From contig CAJTXY010000011.1 of the NCBI GenBank assembly GCA_910583685.1, positions 1-36,238 of the forward strand: a stretch of 36,238 nucleotides of DNA, read 5' to 3'. The translations under genes were made by a program, and so were the position numbers. Positions 8,799 through 17,016 of this stretch are shown piece by piece. The DNA is from an uncultured Bacilli bacterium (GTDB lineage: Bacteria; Bacillota_I; Bacilli_A; RF39; UBA660). Each line of letters opens with the position of its first letter. Within the stretch, counting starts at the first letter, position 1. The notes beneath the pieces were generated by a model. The model had not been told where the DNA came from. It did no database searches and saw only the letters and a program-made list of their open reading frames with translations.

Positions 8799-9466
8799 GG
8801 TGTGTTATGAATAATAGAGGAATGACTTCTATTGAAGTATTAATTAGTTTCATTATTGTGACTGCTATTGCTATTACTTTATTTGATACTGTTACTAGTT
8901 ACAAAACGAAACAACAAATAGAGTCTTATAAAAATAGTATTACCGAATATAAAAATAGTATTACAAAAGTTATTAATAATGATATTGTTAAATATAAACT
9001 TGCTGCTCTTTCTTCTACTAGTGGAAAGACAACAGATAGCGAGAAGACAACTTATAAAATTACCCTTTATTTTGAAAAAAATCTGCTTACAAAGGCAAAT
9101 AATTGTAAAGACTCTTCCTATTCTGCTCCTGGGTGTTATAAAACTTTACAAGTTTTAAAGTATCATAAATCAACGGAGGCTTTAAATAGTAAAGTGGATA
9201 CTATTATCTACCCAGAAGTTTCCCAGAATGCATTGCGAAATGTTTCTTATCCGCTTCCTGATATCGGAGGAGCGTTTGATGAAGATAGTGGAGAAGTATT
9301 AAAAGATATTCGTTTTTCTTCTGTTTCGCTAGGAAGTGCTTTAGATAATGCTGTTTTAGATATTGCGATGTTTCATCATGAATTATCTACTTATTTTCAT
9401 ATTTATATTGTTGCTCCTATTCATTATTATAATTTATTTGTTCCCCCTAATTTGCCTCTTAGATAA
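8795..9466 (+). CDS. Type IV prepilin-like protein (second of two)
   Basis: Leader MNNRG is followed by MTSIEVLISFIIVTAIAITLF: a prepilin cleavage site (Gly-Met) with Glu at +5, and a hydrophobic helix. Two starts are possible: ATG at 8795 (overlapping the previous stop, GAGGTGAGG upstream) or ATG at 8807 (leader MNNRG, GAGGTG upstream). The second gives the more typical short leader. A repeat YKNSITEYKNSIT follows the helix, and a Cys pair (NNCKD...PGCYK) lies mid-protein. The last 30 residues are unusually aromatic and hydrophobic (FHHELSTYFHIYIV...). The gene runs 8 bases into the convergent ylbJ-like gene with no terminator between, so antisense overlap of the two transcripts is likely. 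Confidence 0.82.
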   Translation: MRCVMNNRGMTSIEVLISFIIVTAIAITLFDTVTSYKTKQQIESYKNSITEYKNSITKVINNDIVKYKLAALSSTSGKTTDSEKTTYKITLYFEKNLLTKANNCKDSSYSAPGCYKTLQVLKYHKSTEALNSKVDTIIYPEVSQNALRNVSYPLPDIGGAFDEDSGEVLKDIRFSSVSLGSALDNAVLDIAMFHHELSTYFHIYIVAPIHYYNLFVPPNLPLR

Positions 9467-10385
9467 GCTTGAGAAAATGGCAGAGAAAGAAAAGCAGGAT
9501 ACTAATGGCCACTTGGGAAATTCTTCCGAGAAGAAAATTTCGATAATATACCTTAGTATCTTTTATAATGCTTAGTACTTGCATATGAACGGAAAAAGAA
9601 CCAAAGCCTAAGAAGAGCAAAATAGCAATTCCTTTTCCTAGAAGGGGAAGTGCATTTGGAATCATTGAAATTCCCTTCGTTAGATCTAGGACTCCAGTAA
9701 TTAAATATTTTAAGGTGGGACTTTTGATAGGTGAAGTTATAATTCCGCTTAATACAAAGAATATAGTGCTTGTGCCCAGTACTAAAAACATTAACTTGAA
9801 GGTTTTATAAATAGAAGTGGTTAGGGCAGAAGAGAAGGTTTCGCTTTGGAAACTTTTTATTCTTCTTTGTGATTTGGGGATTTCTTTTGGTCTTGTAATA
9901 ATGGCAATGATAAAATTGGAGATGAAGTGTGAGATCAAAATACAGAGTGTTAGAACTTTGCTTTTGGTAATTAAAAAACAGGTTCCTAGAATAAAAAGAG
10001 GATTTGAAAAGTGAGTAAAAGTAATTAGATAATTTGCTTCCTCTGTTGTCAGTATTTCTTTATCTAAAAGTTCTTTTATGTACTTGGCTCCACTTGGAAA
10101 TCCAGAGATCATACTCATTATGACAATGAAACAACAAATACTGTCTGTATGAAAAACTTTTTTCCATATTTTTTCTCCTACTCTTGCTAATTTTTCAGGA
10201 AAGTGGTAATTAATTAGTAGATCTGTGATAATATAGATAGAAAAAACAGCTGGAAAATATTTGGTAATAAAAAGAAATAAAGCAGAAGAAATTTCTTCAA
10301 TTACAAAAGTGGGATTTCCTAAAATAAATAAAAGAAGTGCTAGTAATAGAAGAATGATGATATTAGAAGGGTTTAATTTTGTCAT
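9459..10385 (-). CDS. ylbJ: YlbJ-like polytopic membrane protein (Gate domain)
   Basis: A 308-residue membrane protein with about eight hydrophobic segments. The motifs SGFPSGAKYI (about residue 95) and HFSNPLFILGT (about residue 128), followed by a second half with GFGSFSVHMQ, match the YlbJ/nucleoside-recognition 'Gate' family. In Bacillus subtilis YlbJ is needed for spore formation, and homologues occur in some non-spore-formers; the transported molecule is not known. Start: ATG at 10385 with CAGGTGAAAT upstream. It lies head-to-head with the YlbL-like protease; in B. subtilis the two genes are close neighbours on one strand, so the association is conserved while the orientation differs. 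Its 3' end overlaps the second prepilin gene. Confidence 0.8.
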   Translation of the reverse strand: MTKLNPSNIIILLLLALLLFILGNPTFVIEEISSALFLFITKYFPAVFSIYIITDLLINYHFPEKLARVGEKIWKKVFHTDSICCFIVIMSMISGFPSGAKYIKELLDKEILTTEEANYLITFTHFSNPLFILGTCFLITKSKVLTLCILISHFISNFIIAIITRPKEIPKSQRRIKSFQSETFSSALTTSIYKTFKLMFLVLGTSTIFFVLSGIITSPIKSPTLKYLITGVLDLTKGISMIPNALPLLGKGIAILLFLGFGSFSVHMQVLSIIKDTKVYYRNFLLGRISQVAISILLFFLCHFLKLI

Positions 10386-10409
10386 ATTTCACCTGCTTTT
10401 TTCTATAAT
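10379..10409 (+). promoter_or_regulatory. Promoter of the YlbL-like gene
   Basis: TTGTCA (10379-10384) and TATAAT (10404-10409) are separated by 19 bp, slightly long. The -35 box overlaps the start codon of the divergent ylbJ-like gene. Confidence 0.5.
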
Positions 10410-10433
10410 GATATTAAAAAGGAATGATGGAAA

Positions 10434-11465
10434 TTGTTTAATAGAATTTATGAAAATATAAAGAAATTTATGAGAGAAAACTATAAAAGTATTTTATTAC
10501 TGCTTGTTTTTTATTTTGTTTTAATGTATCCTGTTCCCTATTATATTACTACTGGTGGTGGAACGATCGATGTGAAAGATCGAGTGAAAATAGAAAATGC
10601 TTATTCGTCAAAAGGGAGCTTACATCTAGCTTATGTGCAGGAGTTGGAAGGGAATGTTGCGACTTTTCTTTTGAGTTTTTTCATTCCTAGTTGGGAGAGA
10701 GTTGATAGTAGTGTTTATAAGGTGGATGAGGAAGAGAGTGTTGAGAGTATCTATTTTAGAAATCGCTTAGAACTAGAGGAGTCTACTAATACAGCCATTG
10801 CAGTGGCATACAAAAAAGCCTTAAAGACATTTGAAGTAGTTGATGAACATTTGTATATTATTTATGTTTCCAAGAATAGTAAAAGCGATTTAAAGGTTGG
10901 GGATGAAGTCTTAGAGGTAGATGGAGAAAAGATTAAGGATTTAGATTCTTTAAAAAGAATTATTGGTCATAAAGAGGTAGGAGAGTCTGTTTTATTTAAA
11001 GTTGTCCGTAAGAAAAAGACAAGAGAAGTGGAGGCAGAGATAATAGAAGAAGATGGCGAAAAACTAGTAGGGATCAGCCTTCATTTAGCGAAAGAATATA
11101 AAACAGATCCTAAGATAAAACTGGCTTTTAAAGAAAGTGAATCAGGCCCTTCAGGGGGAATGATGCTATCTTTAGATATTTATAATAAATTAACTAGACA
11201 AGATATTACGAAAGGGTATAAAATAGTAGGAACAGGAACCGTTTCAGAGGATGGTACTGTTGGTGAAATTGGTGGTGTTAAATATAAACTAAGGGGAGCT
11301 GTTTCCAAAAAAGCTGATATTTTTTTGGTTCCAGAGGGTGAAAATTATAAAGAAGCACTGAAGGAGAAGAAAAAGGAACACTATCATATTCAAATTATTG
11401 GCGTTAAGAATATAGACGACGTTTTGATGAAACTTGAAAATTTGAAAATAAAGGGAGATGGATAA
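10434..11465 (+). CDS. ylbL: YlbL-like PDZ/Lon-type serine protease
   Basis: A membrane-anchored protease. One N-terminal transmembrane helix (about residues 19-38, ILLLLVFYFVLMYPVPYYI) is followed by an extracytoplasmic region, a PDZ domain (about 130-200, with LKVGDEVLEVDGEKI) and a C-terminal Lon catalytic domain. The Ser-Lys dyad is Ser240 (SGPSGGMM) and Lys283 (EIGGVKYK). Their 43-residue spacing equals that of E. coli Lon Ser679/Lys722. Substrates of YlbL proteins are poorly known; in B. subtilis a role after DNA damage (degradation of the division inhibitor YneA) has been described. The start is a TTG at 10434 with AAGGAATGATGG upstream; an ATG at 10470 lacks a ribosome binding site. 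It is followed by an overlapping unknown gene. Confidence 0.9.
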   Translation: MFNRIYENIKKFMRENYKSILLLLVFYFVLMYPVPYYITTGGGTIDVKDRVKIENAYSSKGSLHLAYVQELEGNVATFLLSFFIPSWERVDSSVYKVDEEESVESIYFRNRLELEESTNTAIAVAYKKALKTFEVVDEHLYIIYVSKNSKSDLKVGDEVLEVDGEKIKDLDSLKRIIGHKEVGESVLFKVVRKKKTREVEAEIIEEDGEKLVGISLHLAKEYKTDPKIKLAFKESESGPSGGMMLSLDIYNKLTRQDITKGYKIVGTGTVSEDGTVGEIGGVKYKLRGAVSKKADIFLVPEGENYKEALKEKKKEHYHIQIIGVKNIDDVLMKLENLKIKGDG

Positions 11466-11466
11466 T

Positions 11467-11922
11467 ATGATCAGAATTAATCAGAATAATCCAGAGGAAT
11501 TAGTTATCAATAAGGAAGATTTGAAAAAGCTGGAATTATTGAATGATGAAAATACAGTTTTGGCCTTTAAAACTTTATTTGATATTAAACGATATGAAGA
11601 AGCGAATAGAATTTCGCTTCAAGATATTAGGGTAAAACGAGATACTTCACTTGGAAAAGTCCTTTTTGAAGTGGCTAGACAAGAAATTATTGCAGATGGT
11701 TCAGAGGTTGTACCTTCTATTTTGTTTCTAGCAGCTCAGGTTCCTAATGTTGATTATTTGACACAAGTTGAACTTTTGTTGAAGCAGGAAGAGACGAATC
11801 CCTCTGATATAATGGTGGAACAGATTTTAATATCACGTAATCAAAAATCTGTTAATCCTGAACTTGCCCCATTTTGTGTGGAAGAAACTGGGAAAATTTT
11901 AGAAAAAAGTGGTAATTTTTAA
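11467..11922 (+). CDS. Unknown protein downstream of the YlbL-like protease
   Basis: A 151-residue cytoplasmic protein I do not recognise. It is acidic and mostly helical by appearance (LVINKEDLKKLELLNDENTV, then VELLLKQEETNPSD), with no membrane segment or signal peptide. The start at 11467 is preferred because GGGAG lies about nine bases upstream; an in-frame ATG at 11458 would abut that site with no spacer. It begins directly after the ylbL stop, so the two are cotranscribed. A weak hairpin and the mutS promoter follow. Function not assigned. Confidence 0.75.
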   Translation: MIRINQNNPEELVINKEDLKKLELLNDENTVLAFKTLFDIKRYEEANRISLQDIRVKRDTSLGKVLFEVARQEIIADGSEVVPSILFLAAQVPNVDYLTQVELLLKQEETNPSDIMVEQILISRNQKSVNPELAPFCVEETGKILEKSGNF

Positions 11923-11956
11923 GAAGAATAATCCTTGTTTTTCTTCTTTTCTTTTT
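11921..11956 (+). terminator. Weak AU-rich terminator before mutS
   Basis: AAGAAGAA (11921-11928) can pair with TTCTTCTT (11941-11948) across a 12-nt loop, followed by a T-rich tract. It overlaps the mutS -35 box. The stem is all A/T except two G-C pairs, so leaky termination is likely. Confidence 0.4.
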
Positions 11957-11964
11957 GGTATAAT
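11935..11964 (+). promoter_or_regulatory. mutS promoter
   Basis: TTGTTT (11935-11940), 18-bp spacer, TATAAT (11959-11964). A strong ribosome binding site CGGAGGA follows before the ATG at 11985. Confidence 0.7.
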
Positions 11965-11984
11965 AAAAGACGGAGGATTACAGA

Positions 11985-14543
11985 ATGAAAAGAAGTACAG
12001 TAGATAGAGATAGGCTATCTCCTATGATGTTGCAGTATATGGAGATTAAAGATCAATATGAAGATTCTATTATATTTTTTCGATTGGGAGACTTTTATGA
12101 AATGTTTTTTGAAGACGCCATTACTTGCAGTCGTGAACTGGAATTAACGCTTACAGGAAAACAGGCAGGTCTTTTAGAAAAGGTACCTATGTGTGGTGTC
12201 CCCCATCATGCTTATAGTAATTATATTGATACATTAATTAATAAAGGTTATAAGGTAGCTATTTGTGAACAGATTGATGATCCGAAAACAACAAAAGGGA
12301 TGGTAAGACGTGAAGTTATTCAAGTAGTAACAAAGGGAACTAGACTTGATGAGAGACTGGATGCCAAAGATCATAATTTTATTGCCAGTCTTTATGATTT
12401 TGGTTATTGTTACGCACTTAGTTATGCAGATATTACCACGGGAGAGTTTTTTGCTGAACTTTTTTCTAAAGATTTAGAAAGAGTGATGAGAGAGGTTGCA
12501 AAATTAGGACTTCAGGAAGTGATTGTCAATGATGCAATGGATCGGGAAATTGTAAATATTTTGCGTACAAGATATCAAATTTTAGTTACGATTCGAAAAG
12601 AAGAATTAAAGACAGAAGCATATTCTTATATTTATGCCTCTATTAGTGATGAGAGAATCATTACAACAATCAATCATTTGTTGTCGTATTTATTAGATAC
12701 GAAAAAGAAAGAACTTACCCACCTGCAAAAGTGTATTTTTATAAAAGAACAGGATCATTTGTTATTTGATGTAAATACAAAAAAGAATTTAGAACTTACA
12801 GAGACGATGAGATCTGGAGAAAGACAGTATAGTCTTTTATGGTTGCTTGATAAAAATAAAACTGCGATGGGAAGCCGGTTTTTAAAATATAATATTGAAA
12901 ATCCGCTTACAAGTAGGCAGGAAATCGAACGGCGTTATGATATGGTAGAGAGGTTATCTACGGAGTTTATTTTGCGAGATGATTTGGTTAAATGTTTAGA
13001 TAAAGTGTATGACTTGGAGCGTCTTGCTGGTAGAATTAGCTATGGTAATTTAAATGCTCGTGATATGTTGCAGTTAAAAACTTCTCTTCAGGCACTTCCT
13101 GAGTTGAAAAAGATTTTGATCGATTTAAAATATGATAAAGAGATAGAGCCTATTGAAGAAGTGGCAAGCTTACTCGAAAAATCTATCTCAGAGGATGCAC
13201 CTTTTTCTCTTCGTGAAGGAGGATTATTAAAATCAGGTTATCATAGTGAGTTAGATGAGCTTAGAAGTATTCGAAGTGGCTCAAAAGATTTTATTTTAGA
13301 ATTGGAGCGTAAGGAAAAGGAGAGGACAGGAATTAAGGGGCTTAAGGTTGGCTTTAATAAGGTATTTGGTTACTATATTGAAGTTAGCAAGGCAAATAAG
13401 GACTTAATCAAAGATGAATATGGCTATGATAGAAAACAAACTTTGGCAAACTGTGAGCGTTATATTACTCAAGAATTAAAAGAAAAAGAAAATATCATTT
13501 TAGGGGCAGAAGAGAAAATCATTAATCTTGAATATAAACTATTTATGGACATACGAGAGGTTGTAAAGCGTTATATTGATACCATTCAAAAGCAAGCAAA
13601 AATTATTAGTGAGGTCGATATGTTACAGGCTTTTTCCTTTGTATCTGAACAGGGAAAATATGTGCGCCCAGAATTAATTGATGAACATAGTCTAGAACTG
13701 ATTGATTGTCGTCATCCCGTAGTTGAAAAAGTGATGAGGGATAAATATATTGCTAATGATGTATTGATGGATAAGACAACGAATGTATTGTTAATCACTG
13801 GTCCTAATATGGCTGGAAAATCTACTTATATGAGACAGACTGCTATTACTGTTATTATGGCACAAATTGGTTGTTTTGTTCCTTGTTCTAAATGCAGAAT
13901 GCCAATATTTAATAAAATATTTACAAGAATTGGGGCAAGTGATGATTTGGTGAGTGGTGAGTCTACTTTTATGGTAGAGATGAAAGAGGCGAATTATGCC
14001 TTGCAGGAAGCAGATGAGAATAGTCTTATTTTATTTGATGAGTTAGGACGAGGAACTGCAACTTATGATGGAATGAGTTTAGCTCAGGCTATCTTGGAAT
14101 ATATTCATGATAAAATAAAAGCGAAAACATTGTTTTCTACTCATTATCATGAACTTACTATCTTAGAAAAAGATTTGAAAGAGCTTAAAAATGTTCACGT
14201 ATCAGCGATGGAGGAGAAAGGAAAATTAACGTTTCTTCATAAGGTGAAAGCAGGGGCAGTTGATAAGAGTTATGGTATTCATGTGGCAGGACTTGCTAAC
14301 CTTCCAGAATCTTTAGTAGAGCGAGCACTAGATATTTTAAATGTATATGAACATAAGAATGTAAAAAAAGAAACTTTTACTCAGACATCGCTGTTTGAAC
14401 AGCTAGAAGAGGAAATTGAGAAAGCAGAAGAACAAGAAAATCCGGTGGAAAAGCAAATTAGAGAATGTAATCCATTAGAAATGACACCAATCGATGCTCT
14501 GAACTTTATCTATGAATTGCAAAGGATGAGCAAAAAAATGTAG
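11985..14543 (+). CDS. mutS: DNA mismatch repair protein MutS
   Basis: MutS binds mismatched DNA and starts repair through an ATP-driven clamp. At 852 residues it is full length. The mismatch-reading motif is GDFYEMF, with Phe37 and Glu39. The connector, lever and clamp regions follow. The ATPase has Walker A GPNMAGKST (from residue 606), the segment GASDDLVSGESTFMVEM, Walker B LILFDELGRGTAT, and STHYHEL. The C-terminal tail (IRECNPLEMTPIDALNFIYELQ) is the dimer/tetramer helix of bacterial MutS1. The usual partner mutL is not adjacent and not in the window; nusB-xseA-xseB follow instead. It is read from its own promoter with CGGAGGA as ribosome binding site. Confidence 0.98.
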   Translation: MKRSTVDRDRLSPMMLQYMEIKDQYEDSIIFFRLGDFYEMFFEDAITCSRELELTLTGKQAGLLEKVPMCGVPHHAYSNYIDTLINKGYKVAICEQIDDPKTTKGMVRREVIQVVTKGTRLDERLDAKDHNFIASLYDFGYCYALSYADITTGEFFAELFSKDLERVMREVAKLGLQEVIVNDAMDREIVNILRTRYQILVTIRKEELKTEAYSYIYASISDERIITTINHLLSYLLDTKKKELTHLQKCIFIKEQDHLLFDVNTKKNLELTETMRSGERQYSLLWLLDKNKTAMGSRFLKYNIENPLTSRQEIERRYDMVERLSTEFILRDDLVKCLDKVYDLERLAGRISYGNLNARDMLQLKTSLQALPELKKILIDLKYDKEIEPIEEVASLLEKSISEDAPFSLREGGLLKSGYHSELDELRSIRSGSKDFILELERKEKERTGIKGLKVGFNKVFGYYIEVSKANKDLIKDEYGYDRKQTLANCERYITQELKEKENIILGAEEKIINLEYKLFMDIREVVKRYIDTIQKQAKIISEVDMLQAFSFVSEQGKYVRPELIDEHSLELIDCRHPVVEKVMRDKYIANDVLMDKTTNVLLITGPNMAGKSTYMRQTAITVIMAQIGCFVPCSKCRMPIFNKIFTRIGASDDLVSGESTFMVEMKEANYALQEADENSLILFDELGRGTATYDGMSLAQAILEYIHDKIKAKTLFSTHYHELTILEKDLKELKNVHVSAMEEKGKLTFLHKVKAGAVDKSYGIHVAGLANLPESLVERALDILNVYEHKNVKKETFTQTSLFEQLEEEIEKAEEQENPVEKQIRECNPLEMTPIDALNFIYELQRMSKKM

Positions 14544-14590
14544 CATTTCACACTATGATATGTCTACTTTTTTCTTTTCCTAAAAACAAA

Positions 14591-14619
14591 GTGACATTCA
14601 TCTTGAAATATGCTAAAAT
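14591..14619 (+). promoter_or_regulatory. Promoter of the nusB-xseA-xseB operon
   Basis: GTGACA (14591-14596), 17-bp spacer, TAAAAT (14614-14619). GGTGA at 14625-14629 serves as ribosome binding site for the ATG at 14636. No clear terminator separates it from mutS. Confidence 0.65.
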
Positions 14620-14635
14620 AGGTTAGGTGATGTTT

Positions 14636-15043
14636 ATGAAAAACAGAAGTGAATTAAGAGAAATTATTATGAAGGTCATTTATCAGGTATCTATTTATGA
14701 TAATACGAATCTCTCTTATGAGGTTAAAGATCTAATTAAAGAACAATTGGATATTGAAAACGAGTATGTAGATGAGATGATTGTAGGGATTCTGAATAAA
14801 AAGGACGAGTTGTATACTCTTGCCAATAAATACTTAGTAGATTGGAAGATGGAAAGATTAAATAAAGTAGATCAAGTGATTATCTGTATTGGTATTTATG
14901 AACTTATTTATACAGAAACTCCTGCGATTGTGGCTATTAATGAAGCGGTAGAACTTTCTAAGAAGTATAGCGAAGAGGCTGTAACCAAGATGATCAATGG
15001 TGTACTAGACAATATTTATCATAGTGAGGATTATCATGAATGA
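14636..15043 (+). CDS. nusB: Transcription antitermination factor NusB
   Basis: NusB binds boxA RNA with NusE/S10 and prevents early termination, mainly in rRNA operons. The 135-residue all-helical protein shows the family's N-terminal RELIMK-like helix (RSELREIIMKVIYQ) and the C-terminal signature (VIICIGIYELIYTETPAIVAINEAVELSKKY) where helices 4 and 5 meet, then FINGVLD-like TKMINGVLDNI. Start: ATG 14636 with GGTGA seven bases before; the upstream in-frame GTG 14627 lies in the ribosome binding site. Its end overlaps xseA by 8 bases. The order nusB-xseA-xseB is common in Bacillota. Confidence 0.92.
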   Translation: MKNRSELREIIMKVIYQVSIYDNTNLSYEVKDLIKEQLDIENEYVDEMIVGILNKKDELYTLANKYLVDWKMERLNKVDQVIICIGIYELIYTETPAIVAINEAVELSKKYSEEAVTKMINGVLDNIYHSEDYHE

Positions 15044-16292
15044 TAAATATATTACTGTTAGTAGTTTAACAAAATATATTAAATATAAGATTGATAATGA
15101 TATTAACTTACAAGAGGTGTTTTTAAAAGGGGAAATTTCTAATTTTAAGGCCCATTCTAGAGGGCATTTCTATTTTACGTTAAAGGATGAGGCAAGTAGG
15201 ATTAATGCGATTATGTTTGCTTCTAATGCGTCTAAAATACCGTTTATACCAACAGATGGAATGAAAGTGCTCATTACTGGAAAAATTAGTGTTTATGAAG
15301 CCACTGGTGCTTATCAAATCTATGTATCTGAAATGGTAGAAGATGGTGTAGGGAATTTATATATTGCGTATGAACAGTTGAAGAGGAAATTGCAAGAAGA
15401 GGGGCTGTTTCGAGATGATATTAAGAAAAAAATTCCTAAGATTCCTGAGAAAGTTGGAATTGTAACTGCACCAACAGGTGCGGCTATTCGTGATATTTTA
15501 TCAACCATCAATAGACGCTGGCCCTATGTTACTACGTATCTTTTTCCTGCTTTAGTACAGGGAATGGATGCTAAAGATGATGTTGCAAGGCAAATAAAGA
15601 GGGCAGATGAGATGAATTGCGATGTTTTAATCGTTGGTCGTGGTGGAGGTTCTATAGAAGATTTGTGGTGTTTTAATGAAGAGGCTGTTGCTCGGGCAAT
15701 TTATAATGCTAAAACACCAATTATTAGTGCTGTTGGCCATGAGGTAGATTTTACTATTGCTGATTTTGTAGCTGATGTTCGTGCACCTACGCCAACAGGC
15801 GCTGCTGAAATGGCAGTGCCAAATAAAGCGGACGTTGAGGCACATCTAAAGCAATTAGAAATTCGTACGAATAAAATCGTTAATAACGTTATTGTGTTTA
15901 GAAAAGAACGATTAATGCAAATAAGGAATAAATACATTTTTAAAAATCCAGCTTCTATCTATGAACCGAAAGAACAGTCTTTTAGTTTTGTATTAGATAA
16001 ATTAAAGTCGATTAGTAGTAATATCGTTGAGAAAAAACAAAAGAAATTGGATGTTTATAAAAGCAGTTTTGTATTTAAAAATCCAGATTTACTTTTGGAG
16101 AAGAAGACGGGCAAATATTTACAGTTAATTGCAAAACTGGAGCCGCTCAGTCCACTACTTACATTAAAACGAGGCTATACAATTGCTAAAAAAAATGGGA
16201 AGGCTGTTACCAGCTGTAAGGATTTAAAAAATAAAGATAGACTTGCACTCGATTTTTCGGATGGGAGTGTTGATGTGGAAGTATTATCATAA
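15036..16292 (+). CDS. xseA: Exodeoxyribonuclease VII large subunit
   Basis: Large, catalytic subunit of ExoVII, which degrades single-stranded DNA from both ends into oligonucleotides. An N-terminal OB fold (about residues 1-100, with FYFTLKDE and YQIYVSEM) precedes the catalytic domain with VGIVTAPTGAAIRDI, VLIVGRGGGSIEDLW and AVGHEVDFTIADFVADVRAPTPTGAAE, all family signatures. A long helical region and the small-subunit-binding C-terminus (LLTLKRGYTIAKK) follow. Length 418, normal (about 400-450). Start: ATG 15036 with GTGAGGA upstream, overlapping nusB. The xseB gene follows within 15 bases. Confidence 0.96.
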   Translation: MNDKYITVSSLTKYIKYKIDNDINLQEVFLKGEISNFKAHSRGHFYFTLKDEASRINAIMFASNASKIPFIPTDGMKVLITGKISVYEATGAYQIYVSEMVEDGVGNLYIAYEQLKRKLQEEGLFRDDIKKKIPKIPEKVGIVTAPTGAAIRDILSTINRRWPYVTTYLFPALVQGMDAKDDVARQIKRADEMNCDVLIVGRGGGSIEDLWCFNEEAVARAIYNAKTPIISAVGHEVDFTIADFVADVRAPTPTGAAEMAVPNKADVEAHLKQLEIRTNKIVNNVIVFRKERLMQIRNKYIFKNPASIYEPKEQSFSFVLDKLKSISSNIVEKKQKKLDVYKSSFVFKNPDLLLEKKTGKYLQLIAKLEPLSPLLTLKRGYTIAKKNGKAVTSCKDLKNKDRLALDFSDGSVDVEVLS

Positions 16293-16307
16293 GTGAGGCG
16301 AATAATT

Positions 16308-16538
16308 ATGGAAAAGAAAAAAAGTGAAAAAAGTTTTGAAGAAAATATGGAGGAACTTTCAAAAATTGTTGAAAAGTTAGAAGCAGGGGAGATTCCTTTA
16401 GACGATGCTATTTCTGAATTTCAAAAAGCAATGTGTCTTGCCAAGGCTTGCGATGAAAAATTGAAAACTGCCCAAGAGGCAATTCATAAGATTGTATCTG
16501 ATGACAATGAAATAAAAGATTTTGAAGTATCTGAATAG
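16308..16538 (+). CDS. xseB: Exodeoxyribonuclease VII small subunit
   Basis: A small helical-hairpin protein of 76 residues; several copies bind the XseA helical region. The family pattern is clear: FEENMEELSKIVEKLEAGEIPLDDAI, then EFQKAM and a Cys/Ala-rich second helix (ACDEKLKTAQEAI). Start: ATG 16308 with GTGAGGCG at 16293-16300 as ribosome binding site; the frame opens upstream only through that GTG. Last gene of the nusB operon. Directly after its stop lies a short repeat that matches the end of the IS30-family element at the right edge of the window. Confidence 0.93.
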   Translation: MEKKKSEKSFEENMEELSKIVEKLEAGEIPLDDAISEFQKAMCLAKACDEKLKTAQEAIHKIVSDDNEIKDFEVSE

Positions 16539-16544
16539 ACTTAA

Positions 16545-16593
16545 ATTAAAAAATCTCAACTACATCAAGTGGTGTGGTTGAAATTACAATAAA
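16545..16593. repeat. Short inverted repeat matching the IS30 element end (MITE-like or solo-end remnant)
   Basis: The 24 bases at 16570-16593 match, in reverse orientation, the 24 bases at 35491-35514 at the end of the IS30-family element with one difference (core GGTTGAAATTACAAT). The left half, about 16551-16567, is an imperfect inverted copy of the same end: aligned to it, roughly 13 of 17 positions agree. Together they fold into an 11-bp hairpin (16556-16566 with 16571-16581, loop AAGT, three G-T pairs). The simplest reading is two IS ends lying almost abutted, as in a tiny non-autonomous element or a deletion remnant. Confidence 0.6.
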
Positions 16594-16646
16594 TAAAAGA
16601 GATTAACGCCATATAACCTAACACATAGCATTAATCTCTTTTATTT
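16591..16646. terminator. Long hairpin between convergent xseB and a leftward unknown gene
   Basis: A perfect 16-bp inverted repeat, AAATAAAAGAGATTAA (16591-16606) with TTAATCTCTTTTATTT (16631-16646), encloses 24 nt. Its right arm overlaps the stop codon of the leftward gene. It probably terminates both transcripts, although the loop is long and there is no pure T-tract beyond the stem. Confidence 0.6.
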
Positions 16647-16964
16647 GTATTCATCACTTCGTTTTTTTTCGATATAACCCTCTAATTCTGGAACAATATG
16701 CTTTACTGTTGCCTCGTTGGTATAATATCTGTTAACAATATCCTGTATTCTACCTTTATCATTTGCTAAATATAAAGTAAGAAGCCCTGCGATACGACTT
16801 GCTGTATAGTCTTCCATAATCTTCTTTTCATTATAAGAAACACCATACTTTTTTAAAATATCACCAATAGGTCCATATTTATATAAATAATTAGTCATTG
16901 CACTACTAAGTACATCAATATTTTTATCTTGATCTTTTAACCTAATTTTTGTCCATATCTTCAT
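16641..16964 (-). CDS. Unknown small protein
   Basis: A 107-residue cytoplasmic protein of mixed charge that I do not recognise. It looks helical throughout, with KIWTKIRLKDQDK at the start, YLYKYGPIGDILKKYGVSYNEKKIMEDY in the middle and a charged tail (GYIEKKRSDEYK). No metal-binding pattern, signal peptide or membrane helix is visible. The start is well supported by AGGTGATAAT before the ATG and a TATAAT at 16996-17001. It is transcribed leftward, against the nusB operon. The name and function remain open. Confidence 0.75.
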   Translation of the reverse strand: MKIWTKIRLKDQDKNIDVLSSAMTNYLYKYGPIGDILKKYGVSYNEKKIMEDYTASRIAGLLTLYLANDKGRIQDIVNRYYTNEATVKHIVPELEGYIEKKRSDEYK

Positions 16965-16995
16965 ATTATCACCTACTTACACCCTTAGGTTTATT

Positions 16996-17001
16996 ATTAT
17001 A
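16996..17001 (-). promoter_or_regulatory. -10 box of the 107-residue unknown gene
   Basis: TATAAT on the minus strand, about 30 bases before the start codon. No convincing -35 box was found, so the full promoter is uncertain. Confidence 0.45.
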
Positions 17002-17016
17002 GCATAATGCATAATA

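Noticed and set aside
9363..9575. 70-codon rightward frame with a hydrophobic N-terminus
   Set aside because: It overlaps the end of the prepilin gene and lies antisense to the ylbJ-like gene; it has no ribosome binding site, and its hydrophobic stretch comes from AT-rich frame shift of the prepilin end.
12000..14543. mutS as part of a mutS-mutL pair
   Set aside because: No mutL-like sequence lies next to it; nusB follows.
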